Positions 1 through 7,471 of a stretch of DNA of 32,699 nucleotides are shown here, one piece after another (positions within the stretch are counted from its first letter, which is position 1; each line of letters opens with the position of its first letter). The translations under genes were made by a program, and so were the position numbers. Source of the DNA: Pseudoalteromonas arabiensis (GTDB taxonomy: Bacteria; Pseudomonadota; Gammaproteobacteria; Enterobacterales; Alteromonadaceae); NCBI RefSeq assembly GCF_001550155.1, contig NZ_LRUF01000026.1, positions 534,424 to 567,122 of the forward strand, written 5' to 3'. The notes beneath the pieces were generated by a model. That model saw nothing but the letters and a program-made list of their open reading frames with translations. It was not told where the DNA came from and did not search any database.

Positions 1-56
<56 letters not shown>

Positions 57-80
57 ACATCTTTCGCGATCGTAGTAAAG

Positions 81-134
81 GAACCTAAATCCAGCGTCTT
101 AATCAAGACATCGGCCAATTCCGCCACACCCGCA
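81..134 (-). pseudogene. Truncated tRNA-Leu 5' half (copy A)
   Basis: On the minus strand this begins GCGGGTGTGGCGGAATTGG, nearly the 5' end of the neighbouring tRNA-Leu. It then carries an inserted CCGATGTCTTGAT stretch, and rejoins the tRNA-Leu sequence at GCTGGATTTAGGTTC, which includes the anticodon TAG. It stops inside the anticodon stem: there is no variable arm, T arm or 3' acceptor strand, so it cannot fold as a tRNA. The insert creates a small hairpin, GTCTT-GATT-AAGAC. It lies 24 bases upstream (in transcription) of the intact tRNA-Leu and would be in the same primary transcript. Confidence 0.75.
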
Positions 135-219
135 TCATTCGTACATAAAGTACTGGTAGTTATTTTAAACTCTTCATTGAGTGCAGTTTAACTCCTGCAG
201 AGCCATTCTAAAGAAAGAA

Positions 220-296
220 TGGTGGCTAAGACGGGATTTGAACCTGTGACCCCATCATTATGAGTGATGTGCTCTAACCAACTGAGCTACTTAGCC
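220..296 (-). tRNA. tRNA-Met, elongator type (anticodon CAT)
   Basis: The 77-base minus-strand gene starts GGCTAAGTAGCTCAGTTGG and ends in an encoded CCA. The anticodon stem CATCA/TGATG closes the loop CTCATAA, giving anticodon CAT. The sequence is almost the same as E. coli metT/metU elongator tRNA-Met, including GGGGTCACAGGTTCAAATCC in the variable and T-arm region, which argues against initiator tRNA or the lysidine-modified tRNA-Ile2. An identical copy lies at 634-710. Confidence 0.96.
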
Positions 297-300
297 ATTG

Positions 301-375
301 TGGCTGGGATACCAGGATTTGAACCTGGGAATGGCAGGATCAAAACCTGCTGCCTTACCGCTTGGCGATATCCCA
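301..375 (-). tRNA. tRNA-Gln (anticodon TTG)
   Basis: The 75-base minus-strand gene starts TGGGATATCGCCAAGCGG and ends with encoded CCA. The anticodon stem GCAGG/CCTGC closes the loop TTTTGAT, giving anticodon TTG. The U1-A72 type acceptor start (TGGG...CCCA) is typical of bacterial tRNA-Gln. It lies four bases from tRNA-Met (220-296) and 36 bases from tRNA-Leu (412-496), as in the E. coli metT-leuW-glnU-glnW cluster. Only one Gln gene is visible; the second cassette presumably continues left of the window. Confidence 0.96.
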
Positions 376-411
376 ACAAAAGCTTGATATTTTTAGTTCA
401 TATCAAGAACA

Positions 412-496
<85 letters not shown>

Positions 497-520
497 ATAC
501 CTTCTGCGTTTGCAGTAAAA

Positions 521-575
521 GAACCTAAATCCAGCGTCTTAATCAAGACATCGGCCAATTCCACTACTGTTGCAT
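521..575 (-). pseudogene. Truncated tRNA-Leu 5' half (copy B, more decayed)
   Basis: This is the counterpart of the fragment at 81-134, exactly 440 bases away. From GGAATTGG through the inserted GTCTTGATTAAGAC hairpin to GGATTTAGGTTC it is identical to copy A (about 42 bases). The first part has decayed: GCGGGTGTGGC is replaced by GCAACAGTAGT, so even the acceptor 5' strand is lost. It lies 24 bases upstream (in transcription) of the intact tRNA-Leu at 412-496. No T arm or acceptor 3' strand is present, so it is a remnant or an untranslated structured spacer rather than a tRNA. Confidence 0.72.
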
Positions 576-633
576 TATTCGTACTTAAAGTACTGGTAGT
601 TATTTTTAACTCTTCATTGAGCAACAAAAAGAA

Positions 634-710
634 TGGTGGCTAAGACGGGATTTGAACCTGTGACCCCATCATTATGAGTGATGTGCTCTAACCAACTGAG
701 CTACTTAGCC
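634..710 (-). tRNA. tRNA-Met, elongator type (anticodon CAT), promoter-proximal copy
   Basis: It is identical to the gene at 220-296: acceptor GGCTAAG, anticodon loop CTCATAA, T arm CAGGTTCAAATCC and encoded CCA. It is the first gene of the minus-strand operon, beginning about 30 bases after the predicted transcription start of the promoter at 750-778. The spacer that follows it (576-633) is a shortened form of the spacer 135-219, with about 26 bases missing, which fixes the cassette boundary. Confidence 0.96.
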
Positions 711-749
711 ATCTTTTTTGTTAACACTTCATCGCTGAGTGCGGGGCGT

Positions 750-778
750 ATTATGCTGATATGACCTAAATCCGTCAA
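750..778 (-). promoter_or_regulatory. Strong sigma-70 promoter of the tRNA operon with GC-rich discriminator
   Basis: On the minus strand the -35 box TTGACG (773-778) and the -10 box CATAAT (750-755) are separated by exactly 17 bases. The bases after the -10, ACGCCCCGCACTC, form a GC-rich discriminator typical of stable-RNA promoters under stringent (ppGpp/DksA) control. Upstream of the -35 are A/T tracts (781-800) that could act as an UP element. The stringent and UP-element roles are inference from family knowledge. Confidence 0.85.
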
Positions 779-780
779 CA

Positions 781-1105
781 CCTTTTTTGCAAAAAAACAC
801 TTAACAGGGTTTGTTTGCATTAAAATTAAGCTAACAGGTTAAATTTTACTTAAATTGCTGTTTTTTTGTCGGTCAAAGACAACTCTAAAAGTATGTTACG
901 TATTATTGTAAATAAAAGCTCATTTTTAATCTGTTTGATTTTCATACAAAAATTAAGTTTATAAATTTAAAAACTATTTTTTTGAGAGTTTTTCTAACTC
1001 ATAAATGCATTTACAGCTATACAGAGTAGAAGAGTAGGGAGATAAAATGGCGCTATTGCAGTACTAAAAATTGCATGCGTATCGTGATGTAAACCCAGAA
1101 AATAA
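781..1105. other. AT-rich intergenic gap without a recognisable gene
   Basis: Between the tRNA promoter and the ychF terminator lie about 325 bases of AT-rich sequence with many A and T tracts. I see no convincing ORF: the best start, ATG at 1047 behind GGGAGATAA, runs only six codons. No tRNA-like fold or long inverted repeat stands out. The part next to 781 may supply UP-element or Fis contacts to the tRNA promoter, which is inference only. Confidence 0.5.
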
Positions 1106-1131
1106 AAAAGGCTCGTAATAACGAGCCTTTT
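1106..1131 (-). terminator. Intrinsic terminator after ychF
   Basis: An 11-base stem, AAAAGGCTCGT with ACGAGCCTTTT, surrounds the four-base loop AATA. On the minus strand it is followed by a T-rich tail (TTTATTTTC), so it ends transcription coming from ychF, whose stop codon is 20 bases upstream. Confidence 0.9.
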
Positions 1132-1151
1132 AAATAGAGTTGCTTAAGAAC

Positions 1152-2243
1152 TTATACGTTAAATAAGAAGTTCATGACATCACCGTCTTTAACGATATAC
1201 TCTTTACCTTCTTGACGCATTTTACCTGCTTCTTTTGCACCGCTTTCGCCTTTGAACTCAATGTAATCGTCAAAAGCGATTGTTTGAGCACGGATAAAGC
1301 CACGTTCAAAGTCTGTGTGGATTTTACCAGCAGCTTGTGGTGCCGTCGCACCTACTGGAATGGTCCATGCGCGTACTTCTTTTACACCTGCTGTAAAGTA
1401 AGTCTGTAATTTAAGTAGCTCGTAACCACCACGGATCACTAAGTTAAGGCCTGGCTCTTCTAAACCTAGGTCAGCCATAAATTCTAATTTATCTTCTTCT
1501 TCTAGTTCAGATAACTCAGATTCGATAGCAGCACAAACAGGAATAACAACCGCGTCTTCAGCTGCGGCAATTTCACGTACTTTATCTAGGTAAGGGTTAT
1601 TTTCAAAACCATCTTCTGCTACATTCGCAATGTACATCGTTGGTTTGATTGTTAAAAAGTTAAGCGTTTTAATTGCCGCTTTTTCTTCTTTAGTGAGTTC
1701 TAAAGAACGTAATGTTAAACCTTCATCCAGATGCGCTTTTACTTTCTCAAGTACAGCGTTTTGCTCTTTCGCGTCTTTATCGCCGCCTTTTGCTTTCTTG
1801 GCATTACGAACAAGCGCTTTATCTGCGCTATCCATATCTGCAAGTACTAATTCGGTGTTAATAACATCAATATCGTCAGCTGGATCGATTGTACCAGCAA
1901 CATGGACGATATTTTCGTCTTCAAAACAACGAACAACATGACCAATTGCATCTGTTTCACGAATATTCGCAAGGAACTGATTACCTAGACCTTCACCTTT
2001 TGAAGCGCCTTTTACAAGGCCTGCAATATCAACGAACTCCATCGTTGTTGGTAAAATGCGTTGTGGATTGACGATTTCAGCAAGCGCATTTAAGCGCGCA
2101 TCAGGAACTGGCACCACACCCGTATTTGGTTCAATAGTACAGAAAGGGAAGTTAGCGGCTTCGATTCCCGCTTTAGTTAGTGCATTAAATAATGTTGATT
2201 TACCAACGTTTGGCAAGCCAACGATGCCACATTTAAAACCCAT
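1152..2243 (-). CDS. ychF: Ribosome-binding ATPase YchF (Obg-family, HAS-GTPase)
   Basis: YchF is a cytosolic P-loop NTPase of the Obg/TRAFAC class that binds ribosomes and prefers ATP over GTP. The 363-residue product has the same length as the E. coli protein and is near-identical in long stretches. Seen: Walker A GLPNVGKST at residues 9-17, the FCTIEPN switch I region, switch II DIAGLVKGAS near residue 70, and a C-terminal TGS domain ending KDGDVMNFLFNV. A hydrophobic residue replaces the catalytic glutamine after the DxAG motif, as expected for a HAS-GTPase. It lies 34 bases after pth, a widely kept pair, and is the last gene of the rplY-pth-ychF run before the terminator. Confidence 0.97.
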   Translation of the reverse strand: MGFKCGIVGLPNVGKSTLFNALTKAGIEAANFPFCTIEPNTGVVPVPDARLNALAEIVNPQRILPTTMEFVDIAGLVKGASKGEGLGNQFLANIRETDAIGHVVRCFEDENIVHVAGTIDPADDIDVINTELVLADMDSADKALVRNAKKAKGGDKDAKEQNAVLEKVKAHLDEGLTLRSLELTKEEKAAIKTLNFLTIKPTMYIANVAEDGFENNPYLDKVREIAAAEDAVVIPVCAAIESELSELEEEDKLEFMADLGLEEPGLNLVIRGGYELLKLQTYFTAGVKEVRAWTIPVGATAPQAAGKIHTDFERGFIRAQTIAFDDYIEFKGESGAKEAGKMRQEGKEYIVKDGDVMNFLFNV

Positions 2244-2277
2244 AGTAAGATACCTTGTGTAATTTCATTAAAACGGA

Positions 2278-2862
2278 TTAAGGTTTAAATGAATGTAGTC
2301 TGTTTTGTGCTTTTAACACACCATCTTTTGCAAGAATTTCCATGCAACGAACTGCTTCGTCGATTGCGGCATCCATTTTTTCTTGATCGTCTTTCGCAGC
2401 TTTGCCTAGCACCCAACCTGTTACCATTTCTCGGTGACCAGGGTGTCCAATGCCAATACGAAGGCGCATAAAATCTTTTTGGTTTGCCATTTTCGCAATA
2501 ATGTCTTTTAAACCATTGTGACCACCATGGCCGCCACCTTTTTTTAGTTTAGCAATGCCTGGTTCTAAGTCCATTTCGTCGTGAGCAACGAGAATGTTTT
2601 CAACAGGAATTTTAAAGAAATTAGCGAGACTACTCACCGACTTACCACTTAAATTCATATAAGTTGTAGGGATCAGTAGTTTAAATTCTTGGCCTTGAAT
2701 AATCACTTTGCCAGTGAGGCCGTGATATTTAGGATCATGTTTGAGAGTGCAGTTGTAACGTGCAGCGAGTTCTTCGATGAACCAAGCACCTGCATTATGG
2801 CGTGTGTTTGCGTATTCGGGGCCTGGATTAGCCAGGCCCACAAGCATTTGAATAGAATTCAA
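2278..2862 (-). CDS. pth: Peptidyl-tRNA hydrolase, probably starting at TTG
   Basis: Pth cleaves peptidyl-tRNA released by abortive translation, recycling tRNA in the cytosol. The product matches the bacterial Pth family: N12 in GLANPGPEY, catalytic H22 in TRHNAG, N70 in TYMNLSGKS and D95 in VAHDEMDL correspond to the known active-site set, and GGGHGGHNGLKDI is present. Starting at TTG 2862 gives 194 residues, the length of the E. coli enzyme, with an AAGGTG ribosome site eight bases upstream. The only near ATG (2847) would give 189 residues, trim the first beta strand (MLVGLANPG) and lack a ribosome site. The TTG codon and its ribosome site sit in the two arms of a hairpin (2861-2876). It lies 19 bases after rplY, so the two are probably co-transcribed. 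Confidence 0.95.
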   Translation of the reverse strand: MNSIQMLVGLANPGPEYANTRHNAGAWFIEELAARYNCTLKHDPKYHGLTGKVIIQGQEFKLLIPTTYMNLSGKSVSSLANFFKIPVENILVAHDEMDLEPGIAKLKKGGGHGGHNGLKDIIAKMANQKDFMRLRIGIGHPGHREMVTGWVLGKAAKDDQEKMDAAIDEAVRCMEILAKDGVLKAQNRLHSFKP

Positions 2863-2876
2863 GGTGTGTACACCTT
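2861..2876 (-). promoter_or_regulatory. Hairpin covering the pth ribosome-binding site and start codon
   Basis: On the minus strand AAGGTG-TACA-CACCTT forms a perfect six-base stem. The left arm is the only good Shine-Dalgarno sequence for pth; the right arm ends in the first two bases of the TTG start. No T-run follows, so this is not a terminator for rplY. Folding would hide the pth initiation site unless ribosomes leaving rplY (stop codon six bases upstream of the hairpin) open it. Confidence 0.6.
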
Positions 2877-2881
2877 AAAAA

Positions 2882-3490
2882 TTATTCTGCAGCGTCTTCT
2901 GAAGCTTCTTCAGCAGGAGCAGCTTTGTTAGCTTTAACAGTAACAACTGACTGATCGTGATCTGCACCTTTAGCAAGCTCAACAGATGAAACACCTGAAG
3001 GAAGTTTAAGGTCAGAAAGGTGGATTGAATCACCAGCTACTAAGTCTGCAACGTTAACTTCAACGAACTCAGGAAGTGACTTAGGAAGACACGTGATTTC
3101 GATTTCAGTTAATTGGTGAACAACAGTGTTACCTGCTTTAGTTACTTTCTCTTCACCGATGAAGTGTACTGGCACTTTAGTGTGAAGTTTGTGAGAAGCA
3201 TCTACACGTTGGAAGTCTAAGTGAGTGATCTTAGGCTTGAACGGGTGACGTTGAATATCTTTAAGGATAGCTTCAACTGACTCGCCACCGATGTTTAAAG
3301 TAAGGATGTGCGTGTAGAAACCTTCGTCTTCTTGCGCTTTGATCATATCTTTGTGTGCAAGAACGATAGATGCAGCTTCTTTGTCAGCACCGTAAAGGAT
3401 TGCAGGAACTTTATCTTCACGGCGTAGGCGGCGGCTCGCACCAGTACCTGTTTCTGTACGTAATTCTGCATTGTATGTATAAGTTGACAT
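2882..3490 (-). CDS. rplY: 50S ribosomal protein L25 (general stress protein Ctc type)
   Basis: L25 binds 5S rRNA in the large ribosomal subunit. The 202-residue product is the long, two-domain form: an N-terminal L25 domain (about residues 1-95, beginning MSTYTYNAELRTETG, with SRRLRREDKVPAILYG) followed by a TL5/Ctc C-terminal beta domain and an acidic, alanine-rich tail (EEASEDAAE). E. coli L25 is about 94 residues and lacks the second domain. The start at 3490 is fixed by GGAG five bases upstream; an in-frame extension to 3532 has no ribosome site and breaks the family N terminus. It heads the rplY-pth-ychF operon, with its own promoter and a leader hairpin at 3516-3539. Confidence 0.95.
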   Translation of the reverse strand: MSTYTYNAELRTETGTGASRRLRREDKVPAILYGADKEAASIVLAHKDMIKAQEDEGFYTHILTLNIGGESVEAILKDIQRHPFKPKITHLDFQRVDASHKLHTKVPVHFIGEEKVTKAGNTVVHQLTEIEITCLPKSLPEFVEVNVADLVAGDSIHLSDLKLPSGVSSVELAKGADHDQSVVTVKANKAAPAEEASEDAAE

Positions 3491-3515
3491 AATGTCTCCA
3501 ATAATTAATAGTCGT

Positions 3516-3539
3516 AGGGCCTTTGCGACCAAGGTCCCT
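3516..3539 (-). promoter_or_regulatory. rplY 5' leader hairpin
   Basis: In the rplY leader, minus strand, AGGG-A-CCTT pairs with AAGG-CCCT around a seven-base loop GGTCGCA: eight base pairs with one bulged A. It ends 25 bases before the start codon. Autogenous translational control of rplY through its 5' leader has been described in E. coli and relatives; whether this hairpin is the L25 target here is inference. Confidence 0.5.
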
Positions 3540-3555
3540 AGCCAAAAGGCGCGCT

Positions 3556-3561
3556 ATCATA
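3556..3561 (-). promoter_or_regulatory. -10 box of the rplY-pth-ychF promoter
   Basis: The minus-strand hexamer TATGAT fits the sigma-70 -10 consensus at five of six bases and sits between the prs terminator and the rplY leader hairpin. The -35 region is poor (TTTATT at 17-base spacing). Transcription from here would give a leader of roughly 60 bases. Confidence 0.5.
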
Positions 3562-3594
3562 CCACCCCTTTTAGGGAAAATAAATAACGGCTAC

Positions 3595-3621
3595 AAAAAA
3601 AGCACCAAATGGTGCTTTTTT
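3595..3621 (-). terminator. Intrinsic terminator after prs
   Basis: The stem AAAAAAGCACC/GGTGCTTTTTT around the loop AAAT lies 20 bases beyond the prs stop codon. The minus-strand strand ends in a run of T, so it separates the lolB-ispE-prs unit from the rplY unit. The stem is symmetrical, but no plus-strand gene approaches it. Confidence 0.9.
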
Positions 3622-3640
3622 CAATATCATGCGCTGTTGA

Positions 3641-4588
3641 TTAATGCTCAAACATCGCAGAGATTGATTCTTCGTTGCTGATACGACGAATTGTTTCAGC
3701 AAGCATATCTGCAAGCGTAAGTACTTTGATATTATCAAGTGCTTTAAGCTCGTCAGTAAGTGGTATTGAGTCAGTAACAATCACTTCGTCAATAACTGAT
3801 TCACGAATGTTCTGTGCTGCATTACCTGAAAGAACTGGGTGGGTTGCATAAGCAAAAACACGTTTTGCACCATGCTCTTTAAGCGCAGCTGCTGCTTTAC
3901 ATAATGTACCGCCTGTATCAATCATGTCATCAACGATGATGCAGTCACGACCTTCAACATCACCAATAATATGCATTACTTGTGATACGTTTGCTTGTGG
4001 GCGACGCTTATCGATGATAGCAAGGTCAGTGTCATTTAATAGCTTCGCGATTGCACGAGCACGAACAACACCACCGATATCAGGAGAAACAACCACGACG
4101 TCTTCGAAGTCGCGCTCTTTCATGTCTTCTAATAGCACAGGGCTACCGAACACGTTATCAACCGGTACGTCGAAGAAACCTTGGATTTGTTCTGCGTGTA
4201 GGTCAACAGTTAATACGCGGTCAACACCAACACTTGATAAGAAATCTGCAACTACTTTAGCTGTGATTGGTACACGAGCAGAGCGCACACGGCGGTCCTG
4301 ACGCGAATAACCAAAATAAGGAATAACTGCGGTAATACGTCCAGCAGACGCACGACGTAGGGCATCAACCATAACGATAAGTTCCATCAGGTTATCGTTA
4401 GTGGGGTTACAGGTTGATTGAACAATGAAAACGTCAGAACCACGAACATTTTCATTAATTTGAACACTGATCTCACCGTCACTAAAACGGCCAACAACAG
4501 CATCGCCTAATTCAATATACAAACGTTTTGCAACTTTTTGAGCTAGCTCAGGTGTTGCGTTACCAGCGAAGAGCTTCATGTCAGGCAC
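3641..4588 (-). CDS. prs: Ribose-phosphate pyrophosphokinase (PRPP synthetase), GTG start
   Basis: This cytosolic enzyme transfers pyrophosphate from ATP to ribose 5-phosphate, making PRPP for purine, pyrimidine, NAD, histidine and tryptophan synthesis. The 315-residue product has the same length as E. coli Prs and is very similar along its whole length. Seen: flexible-loop region YSRQDRRVRSARVPITAK near residue 100, H130-type DLHAEQIQGFF, and the PRPP-binding loop CIIVDDMIDTGGTLC near residue 220. The start is GTG at 4588, with GAGGAA seven bases upstream, giving the family N terminus MPDMKLFAGNATPELA. It follows ispE by 79 bases, the usual lolB-ispE-prs order. Confidence 0.98.
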   Translation of the reverse strand: MPDMKLFAGNATPELAQKVAKRLYIELGDAVVGRFSDGEISVQINENVRGSDVFIVQSTCNPTNDNLMELIVMVDALRRASAGRITAVIPYFGYSRQDRRVRSARVPITAKVVADFLSSVGVDRVLTVDLHAEQIQGFFDVPVDNVFGSPVLLEDMKERDFEDVVVVSPDIGGVVRARAIAKLLNDTDLAIIDKRRPQANVSQVMHIIGDVEGRDCIIVDDMIDTGGTLCKAAAALKEHGAKRVFAYATHPVLSGNAAQNIRESVIDEVIVTDSIPLTDELKALDNIKVLTLADMLAETIRRISNEESISAMFEH

Positions 4589-4667
4589 GGTAGGGTTCCT
4601 CAGGCACTGAATTTTGGGACTAACAGGCTATGGTAGGCACCAAAGCAGGTTAACATTTACTTGTACG

Positions 4668-5534
4668 TTACTTCATTTCAAAGTGAGCATTTAAAGCTGT
4701 ATGAGCAGGAGAAATTGTAGCACTACTTGCAACAAAACCCGTCCATTTTTCTGGTAATTCGGCTAAAACTTGCTGTGCTTGTGCCTCGGTTGAAAACTCA
4801 GCAAAGCAGCAAGCGCCTGTACCAGTCATCTTTGACGGGGCGTATTTTAGCAACCACTGCAGGGCTTTTTCAACCTCGGGGCAGAGCTTTTTAACTAAAG
4901 GCTCACAATCATTGCGTAAATTTTCTGTTTGCCAGTCTGCTTTTAGTTTCGGTGTATCGCGTTTTAAATCGGGGTGAGTAAAAATTTTTGCGGTGCTTAC
5001 ATGCTCCCCAGGGTGGATCACACAATACCAACGCTTTGGTAACTCGACGTTATGAAGTTGCTCACCAATGCCGTGCGCAATGGCGGTGTGGCCATTAATA
5101 AACACAGGGACATCAGCGCCTAAGGTCACGCCTAAATTTGCTAACTCGTGTAAAGATAAATGACAGTTCCATAATTTATTAAGCGCGAGCAAAGTTGTTG
5201 CGGCATCGGAAGAGCCACCCCCAACACCGCCGCCCATTGGCAAACGTTTTAATAGCTTTATTATAGCGCCTTGTTGGCAATCACAGTGTTGTTGTAATAA
5301 ACGGGCTGCTTTATATATAAGGTTATCTGCAAGCTCAATACCGTCTGTATCACCGGTTACTGTAATGTTTGGCTCGTTGTTAACAGTAAATGTTAAGTCA
5401 TCACCAAACTCTAAAAAGGTAAATAAGGTTTCTAACTCATGGTAGCCGTCATCACGGCGCGCATTTATATGAAGAAATAAATTAAGTTTTGCAGGCGCTA
5501 TTAACGTTAGCGGGGCGGTTGATACTTGCGTCAT
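4668..5534 (-). CDS. ispE: 4-diphosphocytidyl-2-C-methyl-D-erythritol kinase
   Basis: IspE is a GHMP kinase that phosphorylates CDP-methylerythritol in the non-mevalonate isoprenoid pathway. The 288-residue protein shows the substrate-binding APAKLNLFLHI near the N terminus, a GHMP ATP loop LPMGGGVGGGSSDAA near residue 100 and the C-terminal MTGTGACCFAEF motif. I chose ATG 5534, which lies two bases after the lolB stop codon; a TTG 18 bases further upstream overlaps lolB and lengthens the family N terminus. The near-contact with lolB suggests translational coupling. Confidence 0.96.
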   Translation of the reverse strand: MTQVSTAPLTLIAPAKLNLFLHINARRDDGYHELETLFTFLEFGDDLTFTVNNEPNITVTGDTDGIELADNLIYKAARLLQQHCDCQQGAIIKLLKRLPMGGGVGGGSSDAATTLLALNKLWNCHLSLHELANLGVTLGADVPVFINGHTAIAHGIGEQLHNVELPKRWYCVIHPGEHVSTAKIFTHPDLKRDTPKLKADWQTENLRNDCEPLVKKLCPEVEKALQWLLKYAPSKMTGTGACCFAEFSTEAQAQQVLAELPEKWTGFVASSATISPAHTALNAHFEMK

Positions 5535-5536
5535 GA

Positions 5537-6145
5537 TTAATTTAACTGCCAATCATTAAGTTGAATTTTTATACGGATTTTTTGGTTTTTGAGGCTTAGC
5601 TTAACAGGAAGCCAATAGCCATCTTGTTTAATGTAATCTGAATAGGTTATTTGCCACTGTTGGCCATTGTGTGCTTGCCAAATCAGATTTTTTAATCGGC
5701 CTTGCTCATCATAACTGGCTTGGTCGTTTTCGACAGTGCCTTTTAGCCACTTTGCGGCGTTATCTAATGGAATCGAAAAGCCAGTTAAACGGTATAACAA
5801 CATAGCCGCATCGCGATCGGTATAAACATCACCGTCATATTCAAGTTCGGCCCCTTGGGCATTTTGTTTTAAAGACAAAATACGAGTGCCAATAAAACTG
5901 GTGAGTACCATGTCACTGTATAGCTCATCATGTTGCCAGTTTAAATTAGCAGATTGGCGCTGCTCTGTGCTAATAAATGCCATTTTTCCCTGTACTTGCC
6001 ACTGAGCTTGTTGTTCTAAACGGCTTTTCCAGTCAGGATAAATGTAATCAACGGTTGACATTTTTTGCGCACAACCGCTGATAAATAAAAAAAACATGAA
6101 TAAAATCAAATATTGTTTAATCAAATGACGTTCCTTACTTTCCAT
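5537..6145 (-). CDS. lolB: Outer-membrane lipoprotein insertion protein LolB
   Basis: LolB receives lipoproteins from LolA and places them in the inner leaflet of the outer membrane; it is itself a lipoprotein. The 202-residue product starts MESKERHLIKQYLI, has a hydrophobic signal segment and a lipobox FISGC with the lipidated cysteine near residue 24. WQVQGKMAFIS and the later GFSIPLDNAAKWLKG stretch fit the LolB family. ATG 6145 is preferred: the same frame is open to 6280, but that would run over the divergent hemA start and place the signal peptide inside the protein. Its position next to hemA and before ispE is the classic gammaproteobacterial order. Confidence 0.93.
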   Translation of the reverse strand: MESKERHLIKQYLILFMFFLFISGCAQKMSTVDYIYPDWKSRLEQQAQWQVQGKMAFISTEQRQSANLNWQHDELYSDMVLTSFIGTRILSLKQNAQGAELEYDGDVYTDRDAAMLLYRLTGFSIPLDNAAKWLKGTVENDQASYDEQGRLKNLIWQAHNGQQWQITYSDYIKQDGYWLPVKLSLKNQKIRIKIQLNDWQLN

Positions 6146-6207
6146 ATTCCGCTGATTTTTGGTAAAATTAACGCCTTTACAGCTGGGCTTAGCAATATTT
6201 GGTACAT

Positions 6208-7464
6208 ATGACCATCGTAGCACTTGGTATAAATCACAAAACCGCATCCGTAGAATTACGTGAAAAAGTCGCGTTTTCACCTGAGCAAATGGCTGAGGCG
6301 TTACAGCAATTAAGCGGTCATGCGCATTTTAATGAAGCGGTTATTGTTTCGACCTGCAACAGAACCGAAATCTATTGTAGCCTTGCTGAGCGTAATTCCC
6401 AAACCTTGTTACGTTGGTTAGCAGGTTTTCATGGTTTGGATGAACATGAACTGAGCAATAATACTTATTACTACGAAGGTGATAAAGCGATTAACCATTT
6501 AATGCGAGTGTCGTGTGGTCTTGATTCTTTGGTGCTCGGTGAGCCGCAAATTCTGGGGCAAATTAAACAAGCTTACCATAACGCGAAAACACACGATGCT
6601 ATTGGCGTAACCTTCGATCGTTTGTTCCAAAAAACCTTTTCGGTAGCGAAACAAGTTCGAACTGAAACGGACATTGGTGCCAGTGCAGTTTCGGTTGCCT
6701 ATGCCGCTGTTAATCTAGCCAAACATATTTACGGCAAACTCGATAAAACCAATGTACTGCTTATTGGTGCGGGTGAAACTATAGAGCTTGTTGCAAAGCA
6801 TTTATATCAAAATGACCCGCAAAAAATAACCGTAGCGAACCGCACCATTGAACGAGCGAAGAGCTTAGCGAGCGAAGTTAATGCAGATGTGATCGCGTTG
6901 GCTCAGCTACCGGAGCGGTTACATGATGCAGATATTGTTATAAGTTCCACCGCCAGCACGTTACCAATTATTGGTAAGGGTGTCGTGGAGCAAGCCCTAA
7001 AAATGCGCCGCCACAAACCTATGCTATTTATTGATATTGCGGTTCCACGTGACATTGAAAGCCAAGTAGGTGAGCTTGATGCCGCTTATTTATATTCAGT
7101 TGATGACTTACAAGCCATAGTAAGCGAGAATATCGCGGCTCGTGAGCAAGCTGCCGAACAGGCACAAGACATTATCAGTGCACGTACGAATGAGTTCGTT
7201 ATGTGGCTGCGTTCACTGGATTCAGTGGATTTAATTCGTCATTATCGTAATGACGTCCAAGATATAAAATCTGAACTTGTTGAAAAGGCGCTTAGCCAGT
7301 TGCAAACAGGTAAAGAGGCAGAAAAAGTGATACTCGAGTTGGCAAATAAACTGACCAACCGCTTGATGCACGCACCTACCCGTGCCATTCAAGATGCAGC
7401 AAAAAATGGCGAAGCTGCTGAGTTAAGTCAATTAAAGAAAATGTTAGGTATTGATCAGGAATAG
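6208..7464 (+). CDS. hemA: Glutamyl-tRNA reductase
   Basis: HemA reduces glutamyl-tRNA(Glu) with NADPH to glutamate-1-semialdehyde, the first committed step of C5 haem synthesis in the cytosol. The 418-residue product starts MTIVALGINHKTASVELREK and has the catalytic C50 in VIVSTCNRTEIYC. LGEPQILGQIKQAY and the NADPH-binding LLIGAGE segment near residue 187 are present. ATG 6208 fits the family N terminus; an in-frame TTG nine bases upstream is not needed. No strong ribosome site is visible. It diverges from lolB across 62 bases that contain TGGTAAAAT, a possible extended -10. It heads the hemA-prfA-prmC run. Confidence 0.97.
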   Translation: MTIVALGINHKTASVELREKVAFSPEQMAEALQQLSGHAHFNEAVIVSTCNRTEIYCSLAERNSQTLLRWLAGFHGLDEHELSNNTYYYEGDKAINHLMRVSCGLDSLVLGEPQILGQIKQAYHNAKTHDAIGVTFDRLFQKTFSVAKQVRTETDIGASAVSVAYAAVNLAKHIYGKLDKTNVLLIGAGETIELVAKHLYQNDPQKITVANRTIERAKSLASEVNADVIALAQLPERLHDADIVISSTASTLPIIGKGVVEQALKMRRHKPMLFIDIAVPRDIESQVGELDAAYLYSVDDLQAIVSENIAAREQAAEQAQDIISARTNEFVMWLRSLDSVDLIRHYRNDVQDIKSELVEKALSQLQTGKEAEKVILELANKLTNRLMHAPTRAIQDAAKNGEAAELSQLKKMLGIDQE

Positions 7465-7471
7465 TCGTTAA

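Noticed and set aside
1630..1941. 103-codon plus-strand frame inside ychF, and similar antisense frames in prs, prmC, mltD, speB and the DUF819 gene
   Set aside because: They lie wholly opposite strongly conserved genes and have low-complexity, serine-rich or otherwise unprotein-like products.
2861..2876. Hairpin after rplY as a terminator
   Set aside because: The stem has only six pairs and no T-run follows on the minus strand; it fits better as a structure over the pth start.
5535..5552. TTG start for ispE inside lolB
   Set aside because: The ATG two bases after the lolB stop gives the family N terminus. The TTG has no independent support.
6146..6280. N-terminal extension of lolB
   Set aside because: It would overlap the hemA start by about 70 bases and bury the lipoprotein signal; ATG 6145 gives a normal signal and lipobox.
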